A stretch of DNA of 28,924 nucleotides from the NCBI GenBank assembly GCA_016931085.1, contig JAFGFO010000257.1, positions 1-28,924 of the forward strand, read 5' to 3'. The stretch comes from Thermoflexales bacterium (lineage in GTDB: Bacteria; Chloroflexota; Anaerolineae; Fen-1058). Both the position numbers and the translations under genes were made by a program. Positions 16,068 to 23,052 of this stretch are shown in pieces; position 1 is the first letter of the stretch; every line of letters begins with the position of its first letter. The notes under the pieces were generated by a model. It searched no databases and was not told where the DNA came from. It saw only the letters and a list, made by a program, of their open reading frames with translations.

Positions 16068-19000
16068 CACCACACCTCGACCCCATAACGACTCGCCATC
16101 TCGGACTCGGTCTCGGCATACGCCGAGACGAGCAACGGCCTGATCAGCATCGGCTCCAGCCCATACTCGCCGTAGGGATTGCGGTAACCCAATAGGGTCA
16201 AACAGCGCTGCTCGGGCATCGTCGCAATGTACAAGGCGGTATCCACATCCTTCAGCCCCTTTTCGCTGCGCCCCAACGCCGCCGTCACAATATCCCGATC
16301 CTCGCGATTCTTGAGCCGAAACACGGCAAAATTGTTGCACGACGACCACACCCGAGGCGGCAAAATCGAGGGCGCCTGCGCACCAAACGACATCGCAACA
16401 CCGTACTTGCGGCAATCCGGCCACATGGCAATCAAATGCTCGGAACCGGTGCTTTTTTGCTGCTGCCCGTCACTACCCCCCGTCGACATGCCGCCAAACA
16501 ACTTGTTGATCTCGTCTATAAAGATGTGCATGCCCCGGTATGGCTGCAAGCCCGTTTCCTCCGTGAGCCGCACGGAATCCGTATACAACATCCAGGCGAT
16601 GTAACCGATCAAGAACGCCTTGGCAAATTCGTTCAGGCCGACGCCGGCAAACACGGTCAGACCCCACGGCAGCGATGTATCCTCAAGCGCAGTAGTGCCA
16701 TCACCAGGCCCGTAAGCTCGCAGCGCGTCCGCTTCCAGGAAACCTTGCATCCTGAGCAGCACGCCGTACAACGCTTGCTGATCCCCTTGCGTCTTGGAGG
16801 TCTTGTAACGATTGTTCAACCGCTCGTACCACTCGGCCATCGAGCACAAGCGGCTGCGATACACGGCCAGCGCCTGGGCCTCTTTGATCTTGAGATCGTG
16901 AACCTTGAGACCTGCCAGCACGTGGGGAGCTTGGCCAGCCGCTACACGCGCCTGGTTGATCACGTCTTCTTCGACGGCGCTAACCGTGTTGGACATCACA
17001 TTCGTCACAACATCCGGCTCGCGTAACAACACGCCATACTGGATATACAATTCCTTGAGCGTTTCGGCCATGTGCCCCAACTGGCGCGCACCCATGCCGG
17101 TAACGCCCGCATAGATCTCGACCAAGGCGTCCTTTTGCGCCACCGGGTCGATGCGGCGACTGATTTGCAGCGGGTTCCACCGCAGCGGGCTTATCCCAGT
17201 GGGAGATAGGTGGTACAGCTTTGATACGCCTTCCAATCCATGAGCATTGATCAGGCGCTCCCACCCTTTGCCAAAATCAAATACCAACGTGCGCAACTTC
17301 CACTTCAGGGTCGAGTCGTACACCATCCGCTCGGCCAGCACCGTTTTGCCCATTCCGGTGTCACCCAATATCGCCGTGCTGAAAAAGCCGTCCTTATCCA
17401 GCGTGCAGGGCGTGCTCGTCGGATTGAACGCATCATAGTTTTCCTTGCTGTATTGGTGGCCCAGGAGCACGTCGCCCCGCAGCTCCGGCAAGAACGCAAA
17501 CCTCGGCGGCCTGGGCCGGACGGTTGCCGCCGTGCCTTCCTCGAACTGCCCCGGCGCAACGTAGGCCGACAGTTGAGGCGTGCCCAGCAGTGTACTGAAC
17601 CGCCCGCCGCCCAGGACGGTGGCCAGCGGATCGGCACAGGGGAGCACGCACGGCGTAAACGTGTGCATGTGATCGCGAATGTGCACCCGCTCGTCCTCAT
17701 TGAGACGCACCGTCACCACCGGCGGCACGACGTCCTCCAAGCCGTGAAAAGCCTGGGTCACAGCCGCCTCAGCCGCCCGTGCCCCTTGCTCGGTTTTCGT
17801 CAACACGTAGGCGTCCACCAGATAGCCGCCCTCAAGACTTATCATGTCGGCGATCCGCATCATGCGCTGGAACAAGGCGGCCAGGAACGCCTCCTCCTCG
17901 TTGCGCCACTTGAACGACTTGGAAATGCTGATCGACGGCGCCAGCCCCATCGAAAGCCCGGCCGCGTTCGTCTGGGCAATCGTGCGGGCAACTTGCTGGG
18001 CTTGGGCCTGGCTCTCGGCGTGCGACTGCCCCCAGCCCTCCGACTTGCTGTCCGCGCCGCCCACGCTCTGGCCCCACGACTCGCTCTCCGAGTTCGTGAC
18101 CCCCGTCGCGTGGCTGCGACCAACCACGTGTGACTCTCCCCACGATTCGGATACGCCCGCGCTGTGGCCGGTGCCATCGGCCACGCCGTCCGAGTGACTC
18201 GTGGAATCGGCCACCGAATCGGTATGGCTCTTGCTGGTCGTGTCCGAAGTCGAGTTGGTCTCGGCGTGTGAGCTCGTGCTCGACGACATGCCACCCGACG
18301 AGCCGCCATGAGATACCGAGTGCGAAACAGCGTCAGACTGGCCCCCCGACATTCCCACACTTAGGCCACTGCTGTCGGTATGCGCTCCACTGTCAGTATG
18401 GCCAGTGGCGTCAGTGACACTGCTGCTGTCTGACTGGTTTTGTGAAACAGCCGTGGAAGCCGATGCGCCTACGGTGGCGCTTGCATTAACCCCCGTGCCG
18501 GCAAACCCTGCGCTGGCGCCGGCTGAAACACTGGCGTTGACGCCGGCAGTATCGGTAAACCCTGCGCCCTCTTGATGGCCAGATCCAACAGAATGTTGAG
18601 CTGAATCTGCATGTCCTGTAGTATCCGCCTGGCCTGTATTCAAGCCGGCACTCCAACCCGATTGATCCGTGTGGACGCTGCCATCTGAAACTGACCAAGA
18701 GCTACCCCAGGATGCCCCTGATGTGTGCGCCGATCCGTCAGTTGTCGCGTGCCCCACCGAGTGAGCTTCGCCAACAGAATCGGCGCTTCCTACGGTGTGT
18801 CCTACCCCATCGGAATGACTCTCGCTGTGCGAGACACTGTCGGCCTGGCTGACGCCGTGCGAGTGAGACGTCCCCCACGCTTCCGATTCGCCCCACGACT
18901 CGCTTTCCGCGTGCCCCACGCTCTGCGAGTGCGACTGGGCCCATGAATCGGTGTGGCCAACTCCCTGGCTGTGAGAGACGCCATCGGACACCCCCTGCGC

Positions 19001-19822
19001 CTGCGACTGGCCATAGCCAGTGCCGGCAGCCTCCCCAACCGCCCGGCTGAGCAATATCGGCACACCCATCCCGGCACTGATCGATACCTGTCCCTCGCTG
19101 CGGCTGACGTGCAGGCTGGTCTCGATCGCGGCAGCCCGAAGCAGATCGGCCGCCTTGCGCCTCGGCAGCCGGCTGCCCAGGATGAAAAACACAAAGTCCT
19201 CGTTCACACGCGCCATGGCACGGAAAAACTGCTCGTTCTGCTCGCGGGGCTTTTCGGCTATGCTCTCGGGTTTGTCGGATACCGTTGTATTCTCGCGAGG
19301 ATCAGGCTGCCCCAACACGGCGATCGCGTGGGGATAGGTGTCAATGGCCTGAATGATAAAGTTGGTGCGAGCCGTGTCGAGCGGCCGCACAGAGGAGGCC
19401 AAGAAATTCGCCATCGTCGCTCTCAGCGCCGTCGAGCAATTCCTGGCCTCGCGCAGGGCCGCCTCGTGAGACGGCTTGTAGGTCGCAACGCCATACATCT
19501 GCACAATGCCCAGGCGCGGATTGCCAAACATCCCGGCTGTAACGTACAGCATGTCCACCCGCGCATTGTATAGCCCACGCAGCATCGTGCGCGTCTGGTC
19601 GAGCACGTCCAGTTCTTTGCGCTCGTCCCGAGGCGCGGCCGGCAAAGCCCACAGCTCGTACAAGATAATGACCTTGTAGCCGCGCCTCCACCCGCCGTCG
19701 ACGTCGGGCAGCTCGACCTCGTACCAGATGTGGTCCAGGTGCCCATCGTCGTATACTGGCCGGCTGTCCAATATGTGCAGATCAGTTCGCGCCGGCGTCT
19801 GCGCCGTCAGAAACGAGAACAT
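16067..19822 (-). CDS. Giant VirB4/HerA-like ATPase with Ser/Gly/His alternating region
   Basis: A 1251-residue P-loop ATPase. Residues 1-255 are a folded N-terminal region of unknown family. Residues about 263-610 are low complexity, with nearly every second residue Ser, Gly, Ala or Thr. Residues 620-1251 carry the ATPase: Walker A GDTGMGKT (820-827, Lys826), then TLVFDFGKGWERL (845-857), Walker B MHIFIDEINKLF (1098-1109, Asp1103/Glu1104), and sensor-like FGAQAPSILP. The order and spacing match VirB4/TraC-type and HerA-type ATPases that drive conjugative or related transfer. The start at 19822 has GGAG upstream (19870 is an alternative); it overlaps the 66-residue gene by 41 bases. Neighbours are membrane proteins, a lipoprotein and an M23 peptidase. 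The VirB4 role is inferred from motifs and context. Confidence 0.8.
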   Translation of the reverse strand: MFSFLTAQTPARTDLHILDSRPVYDDGHLDHIWYEVELPDVDGGWRRGYKVIILYELWALPAAPRDERKELDVLDQTRTMLRGLYNARVDMLYVTAGMFGNPRLGIVQMYGVATYKPSHEAALREARNCSTALRATMANFLASSVRPLDTARTNFIIQAIDTYPHAIAVLGQPDPRENTTVSDKPESIAEKPREQNEQFFRAMARVNEDFVFFILGSRLPRRKAADLLRAAAIETSLHVSRSEGQVSISAGMGVPILLSRAVGEAAGTGYGQSQAQGVSDGVSHSQGVGHTDSWAQSHSQSVGHAESESWGESEAWGTSHSHGVSQADSVSHSESHSDGVGHTVGSADSVGEAHSVGHATTDGSAHTSGASWGSSWSVSDGSVHTDQSGWSAGLNTGQADTTGHADSAQHSVGSGHQEGAGFTDTAGVNASVSAGASAGFAGTGVNASATVGASASTAVSQNQSDSSSVTDATGHTDSGAHTDSSGLSVGMSGGQSDAVSHSVSHGGSSGGMSSSTSSHAETNSTSDTTSKSHTDSVADSTSHSDGVADGTGHSAGVSESWGESHVVGRSHATGVTNSESESWGQSVGGADSKSEGWGQSHAESQAQAQQVARTIAQTNAAGLSMGLAPSISISKSFKWRNEEEAFLAALFQRMMRIADMISLEGGYLVDAYVLTKTEQGARAAEAAVTQAFHGLEDVVPPVVTVRLNEDERVHIRDHMHTFTPCVLPCADPLATVLGGGRFSTLLGTPQLSAYVAPGQFEEGTAATVRPRPPRFAFLPELRGDVLLGHQYSKENYDAFNPTSTPCTLDKDGFFSTAILGDTGMGKTVLAERMVYDSTLKWKLRTLVFDFGKGWERLINAHGLEGVSKLYHLSPTGISPLRWNPLQISRRIDPVAQKDALVEIYAGVTGMGARQLGHMAETLKELYIQYGVLLREPDVVTNVMSNTVSAVEEDVINQARVAAGQAPHVLAGLKVHDLKIKEAQALAVYRSRLCSMAEWYERLNNRYKTSKTQGDQQALYGVLLRMQGFLEADALRAYGPGDGTTALEDTSLPWGLTVFAGVGLNEFAKAFLIGYIAWMLYTDSVRLTEETGLQPYRGMHIFIDEINKLFGGMSTGGSDGQQQKSTGSEHLIAMWPDCRKYGVAMSFGAQAPSILPPRVWSSCNNFAVFRLKNREDRDIVTAALGRSEKGLKDVDTALYIATMPEQRCLTLLGYRNPYGEYGLEPMLIRPLLVSAYAETESEMASRYGVEVW
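17993..19036 (-). repeat. Low-complexity region encoding alternating small residues
   Basis: DNA for residues about 263-610 of the giant ATPase. Written in pairs, one position is nearly always Ser/Gly/Ala/Thr and the other is His, Asp, Gln, Glu, Trp or Val, for example SHSQGVGHTDSWAQS and SESWGESEAWGTSHS. Variants of ShSdGVxH and SeSWGES recur at both ends of the region, so it looks grown by internal duplication and then diverged. The middle (about 400-470) is richer in Ala/Gly and poorer in His. Such alternation suits extended beta structure or a flexible tether. Confidence 0.8.
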
Positions 19823-19982
19823 TTGCCTCTCCACGAGTAGGTCGAAAAGTATACTCAACCTGGTCCACAACAGTGGCCAGGTAACGAATCGTCTGAGACC
19901 TGAACGGTTCTCTCATCACCAGAACCCGACTGCATAACTGCTGCAGCGCGTCGTCAACGGACAAAATAGTCGCGTCACTCAT
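19782..19982 (-). CDS. Hypothetical 66-residue protein coupled to the ATPase
   Basis: ATG 19982 overlaps the preceding stop as ATGA, and GGAGG lies about nine bases upstream, both strong signs of a real gene. The product is soluble, mostly helical (VDDALQQLCSRVLVMREPF, QTIRYLATVVDQVEYTFRP) and has a polar tail. It ends 41 bases inside the giant ATPase gene, so the two are translationally linked. No family recognised; a small adaptor for the ATPase is plausible. Confidence 0.6.
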   Translation of the reverse strand: MSDATILSVDDALQQLCSRVLVMREPFRSQTIRYLATVVDQVEYTFRPTRGEANVLVSDGADAGAN

Positions 19983-20656
19983 TCCACCAATCCTCCACGT
20001 GTCCGAATCGCGTGAACAATGTCCGACATCGTTTGCCCCGGCGCCACCAAGCTCGACTGGTTAATCGCAAATTCCTTGATCGCCCAGCCGATGTATCCCA
20101 CCGGAATGGCGTACCAGATAGCGATCGTGGCAAGCGTCTGGACGATCCCCTTGCCCTGGTTGATCGTCTGGCTGGCCGCTTGCGTGCTGCCCAAAAGCTT
20201 TGCCCACTGCTCAGGGCTAAGATCAGCCGTCAGCCGCGTGAAACCAAGCAATCCAATGTTTGCCAGCGTGTACATCAACATCGCCGTCTTGCCGCGCCAG
20301 AGCGTTTGCGGTCGCTGGCCAGGCACCAGCCAGGCGGCTGCCAGCGTCACGGCCCACATCACCAGGCCCAGGGCCGGCACAGGCTGGGGAACAGTCAAGG
20401 CAATGAATAGCCACAGGAAAGCCAGCACCAGTGTCACGCGGGCGGAAAAGAACGAGCCAGGGGTTGCCGGCCGCGGCGAGAGCGACAACTGGGTGGCCAG
20501 CAGGCGGTCCATCATCAAGACGCCGGCGATGCAGGGGACTGACAGCACCAGCGACCACTGCGCAATCAAGGCGTACACGATGACCAACACCCCGTTGATC
20601 TCGTACATTACCACGTTGCGCACGAAATGAGCAATGTCGCCTGCGGTTTCTTCCAT
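19979..20656 (-). CDS. Five-TM membrane protein heading the transfer-like block
   Basis: A 225-residue protein with about five membrane segments (roughly 21-48, 72-90, 95-111, 123-138 and 171-194), short connecting loops and a polar C-terminus. It occupies the place where conjugation loci carry multi-spanning VirB6/TrbL-like or PrgI-like proteins, but I see no motif that fixes the family. No ribosome site precedes the ATG at 20656: the T-run of hairpin H2 ends 11 bases upstream. Translation therefore depends on an unusual leader, or starts elsewhere (second Met at residue 17). It is coupled by ATGA to the next gene. Confidence 0.65.
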   Translation of the reverse strand: MEETAGDIAHFVRNVVMYEINGVLVIVYALIAQWSLVLSVPCIAGVLMMDRLLATQLSLSPRPATPGSFFSARVTLVLAFLWLFIALTVPQPVPALGLVMWAVTLAAAWLVPGQRPQTLWRGKTAMLMYTLANIGLLGFTRLTADLSPEQWAKLLGSTQAASQTINQGKGIVQTLATIAIWYAIPVGYIGWAIKEFAINQSSLVAPGQTMSDIVHAIRTRGGLVE

Positions 20657-20667
20657 ACTGTTTCGTT

Positions 20668-20713
20668 AAACAAAAACGGCGCTCGACCCCACCTCACTTG
20701 TGGGTTGAGCGCC
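20668..20713 (-). terminator. Hairpin H2: terminator-like stem-loop in the leader of the transfer block
   Basis: On the minus strand GGCGCTC (20713-20707) pairs with GAGCGCC (20684-20678), with an inner stem CCCAC/GTGGG and a 7-base loop AAGTGAG. After one G it runs into TTTTTGTTT (20676-20668). It lies between the promoter at 20744-20773 and the ATG at 20656, so it is a leader terminator (attenuator-like). Loop size, outer stem and inner stem position match hairpin H1, with base changes that keep pairing. Confidence 0.8.
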
Positions 20714-20743
20714 GGATACGCCAAGATATTCAGTTACGCTTCT

Positions 20744-20787
20744 ATTCTACATCCAAAGCTGTCACGTTGTCTACAACATTTTGTTGC
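20744..20787 (-). promoter_or_regulatory. Promoter with 23-bp shared element (copy 1)
   Basis: Minus-strand -35 TAGACA (20773-20768), 18-base spacer, -10 TAGAAT (20749-20744). The -35 lies inside a 23-bp element (20765-20787) that is identical to one at 23029-23051. The element contains the dyads GTTGTCTACAAC and CAACATTTTGTTG, typical of a repressor or activator site. Transcription would begin near 20737 and read through hairpin H2 into the gene at 20656. Confidence 0.65.
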
Positions 20788-20805
20788 GCACGATGGGACA
20801 CTCGA

Positions 20806-22110
20806 TCAAAACTCGCGCACTTCGGCCCAAAACTCGTCGCTCTTTTGCTGCAATGTCACCATGTCGGTCGCGTAAATCCGCCCGTGATACCTGCCAATCT
20901 TCAAGATCTCTTTGACAAGCTCACTCCTGGCTTGGGACTCGGGCGCAACCAGGTACACTGCCCCCTGGATGAGCAGCGAATTTTGCCATTTGGCCACCCG
21001 CCGATCGGCCGACAGACCGGGCGGACCCGCACCTCGCTCGCACTCGACCAGCCAGGTCTCTTCAACACCCTCGCTGACCTGCACGGTCACCGATAGGTCA
21101 GGCTGAAAGCTGCACTTGCCCTCAAGTTGGACTGGCTCCGGCATGCATGCCACGGCCGCTCCGCGCTGCCTGAATTGGTCGGCGGCCCCAACGCACAAGA
21201 GCGCGTGGTACCGGCTCTGTTCGCCGTGATGCCGCATAATCTGGCTGAACTCGGACTCGACTGGCTTGACCTCGAAAATCCGGCGGAACATCTCGCGCCC
21301 CGCTTCCGTCAACTGTATGGCGTGCGGCAGCCAGATATCCCGCTTGTCCGTGTCCACGATCTCGATCCACCCCAACGAATCAAGTTTCTTGATCAGCCGC
21401 TGGCATCCAGACCGGCCAGACCCATCCGCCGCTATCAACGGAGACACTACTCTTTCGATCCATTTGCGCGAGCTATAGCCCGTCTCGCCAAGCAAGCCGA
21501 GGAACAAGGCCTTTTTGACATAGTCCCTGTCCCGCTCCGTCTCCGAACCATTGTACTCCCACCACTTGGGAACGCCAGGCACTTTTAACTGAAGACCATA
21601 GGGCAACTCGGGTCGAGGCACCGGCATGAGCGGCGGCGCGCTCTCCACGGGTTGTGCCGGCGAGCCCGCCTGAGCTGGCTGCACAGGTTGAGAAGGCTGG
21701 TCGACGCTGCCTTGACGCTGGCGAATAATTCCTTGCAAAATCGTCGTTTGCTCTCTGAGGGTTGCGACCTCCTGGCGTAACGCCATCACCTGGCCACGCG
21801 CCTCGTCGCGATCTCGTTCCAACTGCTGGGCACGAACATCTTTCATCTGCTCATAGATGCAATGACGCGCGGTCTGCACCACCTTGGAAACCTGCCCCGC
21901 GCCCCACTCTGCACCGCTCCAATTCCGCGCGTCACGATGTTGCTCCAAGAAACCAGCCGCAACACCCTCGACAATCTTGAGCAACGCGTCCTTGTAAGCG
22001 GCCGCATTCTCCTCGGCCGCTTTGCGCATGGCCAACTCGGCTTCGTTGATGCCATCCAACATACGGTTGTAGACCGGGCTGGGTGCTAATGGGGATTGAG
22101 TCGTGTCCAT
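20806..22110 (-). CDS. Replication-relaxation-like protein with coiled coil and winged helix
   Basis: A 434-residue soluble protein. Residues 20-135 are helical with a coiled coil (about 90-132), followed by a Gln/Pro linker (133-165), a winged-helix region (about 195-280, with SGRSGCQRLIKKLDSLGWIE at 231-250) and a C-terminal alpha/beta domain (about 298-434). The last contains SFQPDLSVTV (Asp338), WLVECERG (353-360) and Lys374, a pattern like the replication-relaxation family (PF13814) and PD-(D/E)xK nucleases. Members occur on actinobacterial and Chloroflexi mobile elements; their exact job is unclear. The start at 22110 has AGAGG upstream and overlaps the preceding gene by 25 bases. Nuclease activity is an inference. 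Confidence 0.6.
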   Translation of the reverse strand: MDTTQSPLAPSPVYNRMLDGINEAELAMRKAAEENAAAYKDALLKIVEGVAAGFLEQHRDARNWSGAEWGAGQVSKVVQTARHCIYEQMKDVRAQQLERDRDEARGQVMALRQEVATLREQTTILQGIIRQRQGSVDQPSQPVQPAQAGSPAQPVESAPPLMPVPRPELPYGLQLKVPGVPKWWEYNGSETERDRDYVKKALFLGLLGETGYSSRKWIERVVSPLIAADGSGRSGCQRLIKKLDSLGWIEIVDTDKRDIWLPHAIQLTEAGREMFRRIFEVKPVESEFSQIMRHHGEQSRYHALLCVGAADQFRQRGAAVACMPEPVQLEGKCSFQPDLSVTVQVSEGVEETWLVECERGAGPPGLSADRRVAKWQNSLLIQGAVYLVAPESQARSELVKEILKIGRYHGRIYATDMVTLQQKSDEFWAEVREF

Positions 22111-22583
22111 CGCGAGTGGGCCTCTGTCAGTGATGCCCTGGCCGTGTCCAACGCAAGAATGGCATGGTTGTGCGCTTCCTCGGTCGGCGTGTTGACGAAC
22201 AAGACGACCAAGCGCCCGGCCGCGACATAATCCTGGGCAGCCTGAGCCAAGATCAACTTGAGCGTTTCCAACTCGGGCGGTGTCTGCTGGCGATCCACAG
22301 CCTCCACGACTGCCAGCGCATCCTCGGTAGCTGTACGCGCCTGGCGAGCTTGTTCGAGCAGGTCGGACGCATCCTCGCCGGCATTCAACACGTCAGCCAG
22401 CCGCCCATCAGCCCGCTGCAGGACGTCAATCCTGGCCGAGACAAAGCGCAAATAGCCTATGGTTTGGGCCAGGTCGGGCGAGAGCAGCAAGGGGTCGCTA
22501 TCCACACGCGGGCTATATGCCGCGCCAAGCAACCCTATCGCCAACGCCAGTAGAACGATCGTTATGATGGCAATCCGCTTCAT
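22086..22583 (-). CDS. Membrane-anchored helical protein (165 aa)
   Basis: An N-terminal anchor or signal (MKRIAIITIVLLALAIGLLGAAY begins the chain; hydrophobic 4-22) is followed by about 140 residues of predicted helix rich in Ala, Leu, Asp and Glu, with no Cys and no catalytic motif. The bulk is probably outside the membrane. The ATG at 22583 is placed by the positively charged start and hydrophobic core; it overlaps the SSB-like gene by 71 bases, which is unusually long, and no strong ribosome site is seen. Function unknown. Confidence 0.6.
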   Translation of the reverse strand: MKRIAIITIVLLALAIGLLGAAYSPRVDSDPLLLSPDLAQTIGYLRFVSARIDVLQRADGRLADVLNAGEDASDLLEQARQARTATEDALAVVEAVDRQQTPPELETLKLILAQAAQDYVAAGRLVVLFVNTPTEEAHNHAILALDTARASLTEAHSRWTRLNPH

Positions 22584-22926
22584 TCATCAACTCTACTTTC
22601 AAGGCCGTCACATCTATCTTTTGCCGGCCATGCTCGATGCACGAATCGAGGTAGCCAATGACCGAGATTTGCCTACCTTGAAGCTCTTCCTTCAGGTCCT
22701 TGCGCTGGCCGTTTTGGCGACATTGGCGCAAAACGTCCCGCACCAGGGCTTGGCGCAGCACCACGCTGAGCATGCTTTGTTTGTCAGGCGAATTCACCGC
22801 CAGGCTCAGGCGGGCAAAGCCCGACTCGTATCGAGTCACCCATTTGATCCTGCCTTGCAGGATGACGAGATTCATTCCCAGGTCCAATTCGCCTCCCACT
22901 TCTGGAGGCGCGTGCAGCGTAGTCAT
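22513..22926 (-). CDS. SSB-like OB-fold protein
   Basis: A 137-residue protein whose residues 18-115 resemble a single-stranded-DNA-binding OB fold: MNLVILQGRIKWVTRYESGF then ARLSLAVNS (38-46), and later ISVIGYLDSC (87-96) followed by KIDVTALKVEL. It lacks the acidic C-terminal tip (DDDIPF type) of bacterial housekeeping SSB, as do many plasmid SSB-like proteins. ATG 22926 has AGGAAAG upstream; ATG 22875, at the OB-fold start itself, is an alternative. It is the first gene of a block that continues with a replication-relaxation-like gene, which supports a DNA-processing role. Confidence 0.65.
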   Translation of the reverse strand: MTTLHAPPEVGGELDLGMNLVILQGRIKWVTRYESGFARLSLAVNSPDKQSMLSVVLRQALVRDVLRQCRQNGQRKDLKEELQGRQISVIGYLDSCIEHGRQKIDVTALKVELMNEADCHHNDRSTGVGDRVAWRGI

Positions 22927-22943
22927 AGGCTTTCCTATCGCAA

Positions 22944-23000
22944 AGGTGGAACCACCTCAACAGAACAAATCACGAACCAGAGGATTGAGAGGGATCCTCT
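22944..23000 (-). promoter_or_regulatory. Structured leader of the SSB-like block (two stem-loops)
   Basis: Between the promoter at 23008-23037 and the ATG at 22926 lie two inverted repeats: AGAGGAT/ATCCTCT with an 8-base loop (22979-23000) and AGGTGG-AA-CCACCT (22944-22957). Neither is followed by a T-run, so they are not intrinsic terminators. The second could mask the ribosome site region or be a protein-binding dyad. Confidence 0.45.
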
Positions 23001-23007
23001 GCAACTT

Positions 23008-23051
23008 ATTGTATGCCAAAACCCGTTGCGTTGTCTACAACATTTTGTTGC
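23008..23051 (-). promoter_or_regulatory. Promoter with 23-bp shared element (copy 2)
   Basis: Minus-strand -35 TAGACA (23037-23032), 18-base spacer, -10 TACAAT (23013-23008). The 23-bp element at 23029-23051 is identical to that at 20765-20787 and sits at the same distance from the -10 box. It would drive the block starting at 22926. Its upstream edge adjoins the iteron-like array. Confidence 0.65.
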
Positions 23052-23052
23052 A

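Noticed and set aside
16068..16424. Upstream extension of the 53-residue ORF to 16424
   Set aside because: The extension lies within the ATPase coding region; the TGATG overlap at 16067 marks the start.
17240..18133. Plus-strand open frame of about 300 codons opposite the giant ATPase
   Set aside because: Arg/His-rich shadow of the ATPase coding sequence, with no domain or ribosome site.
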